From contig JAGWVO010000127.1 of assembly GCA_018970845.1 (NCBI GenBank), forward strand, positions 1 through 9,219: a DNA stretch of 9,219 nucleotides. The letters run 5' to 3'. Numbering within the stretch: position 1 is the stretch's first letter; each line of letters starts with the position of its first letter. The notes beneath the pieces are model-generated. The model worked only from the letters and a program-made list of their open reading frames with translations. It was not told where the DNA came from and searched no databases. This DNA comes from Planctomycetota bacterium. GTDB lineage: Bacteria > Planctomycetota > Planctomycetia > Gemmatales > Gemmataceae. Below are positions 1 through 5,980 of this stretch, in pieces. The position numbers and the translations under genes were made by a program.

Positions 1-471
1 TCCACCCTCGCAATAGTCGTAGACAAGGTAGGCGCAGCCCTCAAGTTGCCCTCCCGCGTGCAGCCTCAGGACCAGGGGATGGTCGACTTTCGCCGCGGCA
101 CGCGCCTCGCGCTTGAAGGCCTCAAGCCATGGCCTGCGGGCGCCCGGTACGGGCAGGAACACCTTCACGGCGACATTCCGGTCAAGGTCGAGGTGCCTGC
201 AAAGGTAGACGCGGCGTCCCGGCAGCGGTTCGATCAGCGACCTTGGTTCGGAGAAGCCAGTGAGCCTGAGCCGGTCGCGAAGGTCGCTTTCCCAACCTCC
301 CGGAGAATCTTCGCTCGCGGCGTCAGGGGCCCGCGAATCGCCCTCTGAGCGGGTGTGCGTGGGAATGTCCTGGCCATCGGACTCCCAATCCGGAGAGGCC
401 GGATCGAAGCTGCGGGTCGACTCGTCCGTTTGTCGGGAAGGCCATTCACCCGGTTCATCAACACCCGCCAT
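1..471 (-). CDS. Ser/Thr protein kinase, N-terminal part (runs off left edge)
   Basis: The reading frame is open from an ATG at 471 to the window edge, giving 157 visible residues. Residues 1-60 are polar and rich in Ser, Asp, Glu and Pro, as expected of a disordered leader. From about residue 68 the N-lobe of a eukaryotic-type protein kinase is recognisable. The segment DRNVAVKVFLP holds the likely ATP-anchoring beta-3 lysine (K103). FKREARAAAKVDHPLV holds the likely alpha-C glutamate (E122), and AYLVYDYCEGG (147-157) is the hinge. The catalytic loop and DFG motif would lie beyond the edge. The glycine-rich loop is poor: in the stretch EPLPGRRVYLCRH only one glycine is visible. The ATG is preceded by AGGG about 9 nt upstream; an in-frame GTG at 480 is possible but sits directly against that purine run. 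The gene lies 75 nt downstream of spoVG on the same strand, so co-transcription is possible. Kinase identity is fairly certain; its substrates are unknown. Confidence 0.85.
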   Translation of the reverse strand, partial: MAGVDEPGEWPSRQTDESTRSFDPASPDWESDGQDIPTHTRSEGDSRAPDAASEDSPGGWESDLRDRLRLTGFSEPRSLIEPLPGRRVYLCRHLDLDRNVAVKVFLPVPGARRPWLEAFKREARAAAKVDHPLVLRLHAGGQLEGCAYLVYDYCEGG

Positions 472-546
472 GCGCCGCACCCTGCCGCAAGATCCCACCA
501 GGACCTTGAAACATGATTTTAGGGCAGGTCCCGGCTGATCGCCAAA

Positions 547-1077
547 TCAGGGTGTCGTGTAGCCTCGGGGCGTTCTCGGCGCGTCGCCAAGCCGACGCGG
601 CCCCCGGGGGTTCTGCGGTTCATGGGTGCGGTAGGAGGGAACCGCGTCGAAGTCGCCGGCATCGATCTCGTCGTAGTTGCACACATATCCGGGAAGCTTG
701 GCCTTTTCCCTTTCAAGCTCATATGCCTTGATGATCTCCGACTGTATCGAGTCACGCGCCAGCCCATGGATGGGATGGGCGATGTCCGCGTGGAGCTTGA
801 TCCTGCCCTCGCCAACCCTCATGGCGCGGCCCTCGTCGAGTCTCGCGCCACAGCCATTGCAAAACCTGGCCCGGAGATGATTCTTGCACGAGCACCGCTG
901 GCACCTGTCGGTGAGCTTGCGGCTGGGCATCGCGACGAAATGGCCGCGGGGGCCCTCGATGATCTTCAGGTCGCGCACCACGAACCAGTTGTCGAAGGTG
1001 ATCGAGCAAAAGGCGTGAAGACGCTCGTTTTCCCCGCGCTCGTCAAGCAGCTTGATGCGGATTTCGGTGATTTCCAA
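547..1077 (-). CDS. spoVG: SpoVG family regulator with inserted zinc ribbon
   Basis: This 176-aa protein begins with MEITEIRIKLL and continues through HAFCSITFDNWFVVRDLKII and GHFVAMPSRK, then resumes at ADIAHPIHGLARDSIQ. This is the SpoVG/septation-regulator fold, a small nucleic-acid-binding protein known in Firmicutes as a regulator and RNA/DNA binder. Typical SpoVG proteins are about 85-100 aa. Here the region between the MPSRK strand and the DIAHPI segment carries a Cys-rich insert with C59, C62, C64, C73 and C76 (CxxC plus CxxC spacing), probably a zinc ribbon. There is also a polar C-terminal tail of about 45 residues, rich in Arg and Pro. The start is TTG, chosen because AGGAG lies 8 nt upstream (about 1086-1090) and the family's conserved N-terminus begins exactly there. 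It lies 34 nt downstream of ispE on the same strand, which recalls the ispE...spoVG order of Firmicutes. Nucleic-acid binding is known for the family; zinc binding is inferred. Confidence 0.9.
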   Translation of the reverse strand: MEITEIRIKLLDERGENERLHAFCSITFDNWFVVRDLKIIEGPRGHFVAMPSRKLTDRCQRCSCKNHLRARFCNGCGARLDEGRAMRVGEGRIKLHADIAHPIHGLARDSIQSEIIKAYELEREKAKLPGYVCNYDEIDAGDFDAVPSYRTHEPQNPRGPRRLGDAPRTPRGYTTP

Positions 1078-1111
1078 GATCGTTTCTCCTAGCCAAGGTA
1101 GCCCGCGCGCC

Positions 1112-2005
1112 TCAGGCGGGCGTGGAGACCACGAAGACGCTCACCGGCCCGGCCGGCGTGGAGAGTCCCCGATAGTCCCGCCCCAGCGCCGCGGCATGCG
1201 CGGCACCGTCGGCAAGCGCGACCATCGCGCTGCCGCTCCCCGTCATGACCACCCCGACAGGCCCTGCCGCGGACATCCCGGCGCGCAACGCCGCCAAGCA
1301 TCCCAAGGCATCGCAGGCCGCCTCCTCCAAGCGGTTGAACAAAGCCCTCCCCAGCCTCCGGACATCGCCGGCGGCCAGGGCCCCCTGGGCCTCCTCGACC
1401 GATTCCCGACCGTATCCCGGACGAAGCCGGGAAAAAATATCTCTCGTGGATAGCCCCTCCCTGGGCTTCACGACGACCATGTGGAACCTGGCTCCCGAGG
1501 GAACGCCGGTCACCCGTTCGCCGCGCCCCTCGCAGCGCGTGGCGCCCTCCGTGAGGAAGCAGGGAACATCGCTTCCAAGCGCGGCGGCCATTTCCATGAG
1601 CCTGCCGGGGCCCGCCCGCAACCCCCAGAGGGTTTCCAGGCCAAGCAGCGTTGCCGCGGCGTTTCCCGAACCGCCGCCAAGGCCGGCCTCGAACGGGATC
1701 CTTTTCATGAGCCTGATCCTGGCTCCCCTTCCGGGGGCCAAGGCATCGCGCAACATCATGGCTGCGCGGAAAACAAGGTTGTCGGGCCCCGATGACAACG
1801 CCGGTTCGTCGCACTCCAGGCTGATCCCGCCAGCCGGATCGTCCCGCATCTCGAGCGTGTCGTGTAGGCTGATAGGCACGATCAGGGTTGACAGGTCGTG
1901 AAACCCATCCGCCCTCTTGCCAAGGACTTCGAGGTGCAGGTTCACCTTGGCGGGCGACCAGACCTGCACTCCTTGCGGCATCCGCACAACCGATGGCGCG
2001 GGCAT
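1112..2005 (-). CDS. ispE: 4-diphosphocytidyl-2-C-methyl-D-erythritol kinase (IspE)
   Basis: IspE phosphorylates the 2-hydroxyl of CDP-methylerythritol using ATP, the fourth step of the cytosolic MEP pathway to isopentenyl diphosphate. The protein is 297 aa from the chosen start, against about 285 in typical IspE. It is a GHMP kinase: SPAKVNLHLEV near the N-terminus holds the catalytic-site lysine (K20). FEAGLGGGSGNAAA (about 105-118) is the phosphate-binding loop, and ALGSDVPCF holds the catalytic aspartate (D146). VVMTGSGSAMVAL near the C-terminus is GHMP motif 3. The loop reads GGGSGN where GGGSSN is usual. The ATG at 2005 is preferred because GGAAG lies 10 nt upstream; ATG 1981 is an alternative with no Shine-Dalgarno. 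The frame stays open up to a TTG at 2101, but that stretch overlaps a likely promoter and lacks family similarity. spoVG follows after 34 nt. Confidence 0.95.
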   Translation of the reverse strand: MPAPSVVRMPQGVQVWSPAKVNLHLEVLGKRADGFHDLSTLIVPISLHDTLEMRDDPAGGISLECDEPALSSGPDNLVFRAAMMLRDALAPGRGARIRLMKRIPFEAGLGGGSGNAAATLLGLETLWGLRAGPGRLMEMAAALGSDVPCFLTEGATRCEGRGERVTGVPSGARFHMVVVKPREGLSTRDIFSRLRPGYGRESVEEAQGALAAGDVRRLGRALFNRLEEAACDALGCLAALRAGMSAAGPVGVVMTGSGSAMVALADGAAHAAALGRDYRGLSTPAGPVSVFVVSTPA

Positions 2006-2071
2006 GGGATGAAGGCTTCCTTGCCATGGTTGTGGGGCGTCCTTGCCCGCGGGTCTCCCGAGTCGGGTCGG

Positions 2072-2101
2072 AGTGTAAACAGCGGCCGGAAATTGAATCA
2101 A
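2072..2101 (-). promoter_or_regulatory. Possible sigma70-type promoter for ispE
   Basis: On the minus strand TTGATT (2101-2096) and TACACT (2077-2072) are separated by 18 bp. Each box matches the TTGACA/TATAAT consensus at four of six positions. Transcription would start near 2065, about 60 nt before the chosen ispE ATG. This was found by eye in the 149-nt divergent gap between ispE and the threonine synthase gene; no equally good plus-strand promoter is visible. Confidence 0.35.
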
Positions 2102-2154
2102 GCCGGGGTCCGCGGGATCAAAGTGGACTTGAAACCATCCAGGGGAGCGCGCCG

Positions 2155-3381
2155 ATGAATGCCGTCAACTGCCATGTGACTCACCTGGAAAGCCCCGTGG
2201 ACGGAAGCCGTTTCGCCCCGGGAATCGCGCACGGCACCCACCTTGGCCGGCCGTTGCTAGTGGCCTACGACATCGACGGGATACGCCGGTCGGTGAATCC
2301 GGAAAGCCTGAGGCGACGGCCACCGGGCATGTGGAGGTACAGGGAACTCCTGCCGTTGCCTGCCGACCAGGAACCGGTGAGCCTGGGAGAGGGCCCAACG
2401 CCCCTCCTGTCCTGCCCGAGGCTTGGCGGGGCCTTGGGGGTGCCGGGACTCGTCGTGAAGGATGAGTCGCTGCTGCCAACCGGCAGTTTCAAGGCGCGGG
2501 GCATGGCCGTCGCCGTCAGCATGGCGGCCTGGCTGGGTCTTAAGCGTCTGGCGGCGCCGACCGCCGGCAACGCCGGAGGCGCCCTTGCGGCCTACTGCGC
2601 CCGGGCCGGCCTCGAGGCTTTTGTCCTCATGCCGGAAGACACCCCCGTCGTGAACCGCCTTGAAGCCATCCTGTACGGAGCCAAGGTTTTCCTGGTCAAC
2701 GGATTGATCCATGAGTGCGGGGCGCTGGTTCGCGACAACGCGGAATCGTGCCGGTGGTTCGACATGTCGACCTTGCGCGAACCCTACAGGCTGGAAGGCA
2801 AGAAGACGATGGGCCTCGAGTTGGCCGACCAGCGCGACTGGACCCTTCCCGACGCGATCCTCTACCCCACCGGTGGCGGCACGGGCCTCGTCGGCATGGA
2901 CAAGGCTTTCAGGGAGTTGCGGGCCCTGGGTTGGCTTAAGACCGACCGCTTGCCCAGATTCTACGCATGCCAGTCGAACGGTTGCGCGCCGCTGGCGCGC
3001 GCATGGCAAGCCGATGCCCGGCACGCGGAGACATTCAAGGGCGCTCGAACCCGGGCCAGCGGGCTTCGGGTTCCCGCCGCCGTCGGTGACTTCCTGATCC
3101 TCGATGCCGTGCGAGCCTCGGGCGGAAGGGTGGTGGAGGCCGACGAGGAGAGGATCGACTTCCAGATGAGGCGGGCGTGCTCGCTGGAGGGCATCGCGAT
3201 CTGCCCGGAAACGGCGGTCTGCCTCGAGGCTCTGGAAAACCTCGTCAGGGATGGCTCCATCGGAAAGGACGAGGATGTCCTCGTCTGGAACACCGGAGCG
3301 GCCCAGAAGTACATCGAATGCCTCGAGGCGCCGGCCAGGCGGATCGACAAGAACCTGCCGCTGGCGCCACAGATGGCCTAG
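2155..3381 (+). CDS. thrC: Threonine synthase-like PLP-dependent enzyme
   Basis: This is a 408-aa fold-type II PLP enzyme. Threonine synthase converts O-phosphohomoserine and water to threonine and phosphate in the cytosol. KDESLLPTGSFKARG carries the Schiff-base lysine (K113). APTAGNAGGALAAYCARAG (about 134-152) is the substrate-binding Asn loop. LYPTGGGTGLVGM (about 237-249) is the PLP phosphate-binding glycine loop, and VWNTGAAQKY (378-386) matches the family's C-terminal NTG..KY block. The N-terminus has only remnants of the usual zinc ribbon: one cysteine (C6) remains before GRPLLVAYD. SFKAR (where the classic motif is SFKDR) and TAGNAG (where TSGNAG is common) are further deviations. 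ATG 2155 is chosen over the upstream in-frame starts because AGGGGAG lies 8 nt ahead and the upstream frame has no family similarity. The gene is divergent from ispE and convergent with the HTTM gene. A related amino-acid synthase or lyase of the same fold cannot be excluded. Confidence 0.83.
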   Translation: MNAVNCHVTHLESPVDGSRFAPGIAHGTHLGRPLLVAYDIDGIRRSVNPESLRRRPPGMWRYRELLPLPADQEPVSLGEGPTPLLSCPRLGGALGVPGLVVKDESLLPTGSFKARGMAVAVSMAAWLGLKRLAAPTAGNAGGALAAYCARAGLEAFVLMPEDTPVVNRLEAILYGAKVFLVNGLIHECGALVRDNAESCRWFDMSTLREPYRLEGKKTMGLELADQRDWTLPDAILYPTGGGTGLVGMDKAFRELRALGWLKTDRLPRFYACQSNGCAPLARAWQADARHAETFKGARTRASGLRVPAAVGDFLILDAVRASGGRVVEADEERIDFQMRRACSLEGIAICPETAVCLEALENLVRDGSIGKDEDVLVWNTGAAQKYIECLEAPARRIDKNLPLAPQMA

Positions 3382-4457
3382 GCGCGCGCGCCGCTGAGGT
3401 GCCGCCACATGAGCAAGGCCTTCTCGGATGGAACAAACGCGAACAGCAGCACCACCATGCTGATTCCGAAGACGGTGAGGCCCATGATGTATCCGATTCC
3501 GGTGTGGAGCAACAGCGACCCTGTCATGATCACCCAACGGGCCTTGGGAAACCAAATGATGAACGGCAGGCCGAGTTCGACCACCAGGGTGAACACCACG
3601 AGCGAGGACATGACGATTTCCCAGAGCCACCTGTGCCGGCACAGGAAAGCCAGGCCCTGGTAATAGGCCTCGAACTCGAGAGGCGCGAACGACATGTTGG
3701 CCATCACCCCCCAGACCGCCGTGCCGCCCCACCACGAGGCGCCCATCAATTTGGAAGTTCCGGCGCCGATGTAGATGATGGCGAAGTGGATCTGCATCAG
3801 CCTTTGGACGAAAGTGGCGGAAGCGGTGGGGATTGGCTCGGGAGCGGGCAGGCCCTCCCTCCGGGCCCGGCGGGCCTTGAGCCACGCATCAACCGACCAG
3901 ACGGCGCCGCAAGGCCCCAGGCACATGTAAAAAAGCAATATGGATGTCAGCGTGTCGAGGCCGAACAGGCTGGTTTGGGCCCTCTGGATGTAGCTGATGG
4001 CGCCGACCCAGGTGGCGACCGCGGCGAATCGAGTCTGGTAGCCGGCGATGAGCATCAGGTTGGCGGCCAGGATGGCGGCGTGGATGGCCCACAGCGACGC
4101 CGTGTCCGTCACATGATAAAAGATCGAGAATGTTGTCATTCCCTTGTAGACAGCCGCCGGATTCGCCGGATCGTCGACCCAGCCCATCGGCAGGCTGGGA
4201 TAATCGGTCGCGGCGCTTCTCAGCATGTCCGACACAGGATGAGTGATCCATGCCGACGGCCCGACATATTCCCCAAGCCAGATTCCGAAATTCACATGGA
4301 TGTACAGGATCATCAGGCCGCCCATGACGCGGATCGCGGCGAGGGAATACGGCACCGAGGGGGTGAAGAGGAATTCGTCGGCAGCGCCAATGAATGAGCG
4401 CACCTGCGCCAGCGCGGCTTGCAGGGGGCTGCCGATCGGGGCCTTCTGGTCAAGCAT
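3378..4457 (-). CDS. HTTM domain integral membrane protein (gamma-carboxylase-related)
   Basis: This 359-aa protein has many hydrophobic segments (near 36-60, 121-140, 145-158, 168-185, 222-232, 279-302, 309-325 and 328-342). It fits the HTTM (horizontally transferred transmembrane) family related to the membrane part of vitamin K-dependent gamma-glutamyl carboxylase. Family-like blocks are QRLMQIHFAIIYIGAGTSKL (219-238), the following SWWGGTAVW (241-249), VVELGLPFIIWFP and the late LLHTGIGYIMGL helix. Bacterial members are mostly of unknown activity, so no reaction is claimed. ATG 4457 is chosen because GGAGG lies 7 nt upstream; a GTG at 4460 directly precedes it but is too close. The start overlaps the upstream gene's stop by one base (TGATG), which implies translational coupling. 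Its stop shares a CTAG with the stop of the convergent threonine synthase gene. Confidence 0.85.
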   Translation of the reverse strand: MLDQKAPIGSPLQAALAQVRSFIGAADEFLFTPSVPYSLAAIRVMGGLMILYIHVNFGIWLGEYVGPSAWITHPVSDMLRSAATDYPSLPMGWVDDPANPAAVYKGMTTFSIFYHVTDTASLWAIHAAILAANLMLIAGYQTRFAAVATWVGAISYIQRAQTSLFGLDTLTSILLFYMCLGPCGAVWSVDAWLKARRARREGLPAPEPIPTASATFVQRLMQIHFAIIYIGAGTSKLMGASWWGGTAVWGVMANMSFAPLEFEAYYQGLAFLCRHRWLWEIVMSSLVVFTLVVELGLPFIIWFPKARWVIMTGSLLLHTGIGYIMGLTVFGISMVVLLFAFVPSEKALLMWRHLSGARA

Positions 4458-5905
4458 CACCTGACCTCCGTGTAAGGGGGTGGAAACTTGTCGATCTCCG
4501 CCTGGATGGCGAACAGGTCGATCTCCGACGGCTTGCGTCCCGCGAGCCTGTCCTCCAGGTCGCGCCTCAAGCGCCCCAGCGCCTTGATTTCCTCCTCGAT
4601 CACGGCCTGCTTGGCACCGGTGAACTCCCCGGTGGCACGAAGGTCGCGAATGCGGATCATGCGAACTTCCTGCTCGGCGGCGCGCTCGCGCATGCGGGCG
4701 AGGTCGTCGCGGTCGTAGGCGGTCAGCAACCAGAACTTGAGCGGTTCGTCCGGATCGGCTGTCTTGGCGATTCCGGCCTTGTCGTAAAGGCCCTGATAGC
4801 AGGTGACGAAGAATTTCCTGCCTCCGGGATCCACGCCACGGCCGAGTTGCTCAGGCCCGATGATGCTGTGAACCACGCGCCAGAGCCTGATCTCGATGAT
4901 CTCGGCTCCCGTCTTGTCGGACTTAGGAAACCTGTCGGCGACCGAGCGGACATAACTCCCCAGCAGTATCCGGGTATTCGGAGCGGGATCACGCCAGGCG
5001 ACGGGAGCGACGAAGTCCCGTGGCAACTCGGGCATCCGAAGCATCTGGCCGATGCGCTGGTGAACCTCCTCGGCCCTGAGTTGGTCGGGATCCCGGCCCG
5101 ATGGCTGATTGGCGCTCTCCCCGATGGACAAAAGCCTCTGGAAGTGCATCCTGACCGGGCTGCGCATGTCGTCGGGGTATCTCAGCCAGCGGCGCTCGCC
5201 ATCGGCATAGTCGATCCGGTACCACATGAACGATGGCGGTCCGGGCTCGGGCGAATAGAAGTGGTAGGCGTTGTTCAGGTACGCGAACTGCAGATATGGC
5301 CTGTAGATGTGAACCCACGCCTGCTGGACTAGCCAAGGGGCGCTTCCATTGGGAGGAGGCACGCTGAACACCGCGGAGAGAATTCCGCAGAAATGAAAAG
5401 CGGCGGTGAGCACCAGGCACACCCGCCTGCCAGCTTCGGGAATAAGCAGGAGAAAGGCTCCCGCGAGTGCGCACACGGCCCCGCCGCGGCAAAGCAGTCC
5501 CATGCTGTCCATCTGGCCGGGCCTGTACCACTGGATGACGGGCCCGGGGCCATCGTCAGTCCTGAACCTCTGGATTTCCTCGCCTGGCTTTCCTCGCAGC
5601 GACCGCTCTCCCAAGGCCATCGTCCCGGCCAAGACAAGGCAGGCGGCCAGCGCCGGAATCGATCCCGGCCACACGGGCCAATCGCCCCTCGGCCCCGAAC
5701 CGGCGCGAAGCGCGACTCCGCCCAATACCGCCGAGGCCGCGACCAGAATGAGGCGGCACCAGCCCGAGAGCCCCAGGCTGACCGTCTCGCTGGCCGGAGC
5801 TTCCGGAAAAAGACAGGCAACGGCATATGCCGCCAAGGCCGCCAGAATCGAAAAAGCCAGCCATGCCGCGTTGAGGCGAAGGCCACGGCCAACGGATTCA
5901 TCCAT
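4457..5905 (-). CDS. Uncharacterised membrane protein paired with HTTM protein
   Basis: This 482-aa protein has no function I can assign. Hydrophobic segments lie near residues 12-32, 51-67, 81-99, 139-155 and 161-181, so the N-terminal 180 residues probably form about five membrane helices. The remaining 300 residues are soluble. A striking aromatic stretch, FAYLNNAYHFYSPEPGPPS (207-225), is followed by MWYRIDYADGERRWLRYP; I take these to be the conserved core. The C-terminal 400-475 is charged and helical (many Arg, Glu, Leu), consistent with a coiled coil. ATG 5905 is chosen for AGGAG 7 nt upstream; the frame is open to 6013 but that part overlaps recJ and has no such signal. The gene ends inside the start of the HTTM gene, so the two products are probably made together and may form a complex in the membrane. 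Confidence 0.8.
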   Translation of the reverse strand: MDESVGRGLRLNAAWLAFSILAALAAYAVACLFPEAPASETVSLGLSGWCRLILVAASAVLGGVALRAGSGPRGDWPVWPGSIPALAACLVLAGTMALGERSLRGKPGEEIQRFRTDDGPGPVIQWYRPGQMDSMGLLCRGGAVCALAGAFLLLIPEAGRRVCLVLTAAFHFCGILSAVFSVPPPNGSAPWLVQQAWVHIYRPYLQFAYLNNAYHFYSPEPGPPSFMWYRIDYADGERRWLRYPDDMRSPVRMHFQRLLSIGESANQPSGRDPDQLRAEEVHQRIGQMLRMPELPRDFVAPVAWRDPAPNTRILLGSYVRSVADRFPKSDKTGAEIIEIRLWRVVHSIIGPEQLGRGVDPGGRKFFVTCYQGLYDKAGIAKTADPDEPLKFWLLTAYDRDDLARMRERAAEQEVRMIRIRDLRATGEFTGAKQAVIEEEIKALGRLRRDLEDRLAGRKPSEIDLFAIQAEIDKFPPPYTEVR

Positions 5906-5910
5906 GAATC
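5895..5910. repeat. Short inverted repeat over the start codon
   Basis: GATTCAT (5895-5901) and ATGAATC (5904-5910) are perfect 7-bp arms around a 2-bp centre. The ATG of the membrane protein lies inside. With a 2-nt loop a stable RNA hairpin is unlikely, so it would more plausibly be a protein-binding dyad, or chance. Confidence 0.3.
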
Positions 5911-5953
5911 GGCTCCTTCCGATTAATGGATGCGAAGGTAGCCTGTTGGCATC

Positions 5954-5980
5954 AAAAAAAGAAAGTCGCCTTTCAGGCGA
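5954..5980 (-). terminator. Intrinsic terminator overlapping the recJ stop codon
   Basis: Read on the minus strand, TCGCCT (5971-5966 on the far arm, complementary to 5975-5980) forms a 6-bp stem with a 3-nt loop. Four nucleotides later there is a run of seven T (5960-5954). The recJ TGA (5975-5973) lies in the base of the loop, so terminator and coding end overlap. It should end recJ transcription before the downstream membrane-protein pair, which starts 67 nt further on. Confidence 0.75.

Noticed and set aside
502..531. Inverted repeat GGACCT/AGGTCC between spoVG and the kinase
   Set aside because: The arms are only 6 bp with an 18-nt loop and there is no T tract, so it is not a credible terminator and may be chance.
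2006..2101. N-terminal extension of IspE to TTG 2101
   Set aside because: There is no family similarity and no ribosome binding site, and a plausible promoter occupies this stretch.
2257..3885. 542-aa minus-strand frame across the threonine synthase gene
   Set aside because: It is antisense to a clear PLP enzyme and to part of the HTTM gene region, and it has shadow-type composition rich in His, Arg, Pro and Gly with no recognisable domain.
3177..4397. 406-aa plus-strand frame opposite the HTTM gene
   Set aside because: It is the opposite-strand shadow of a well-supported membrane protein and also overlaps the end of the threonine synthase gene in another frame.
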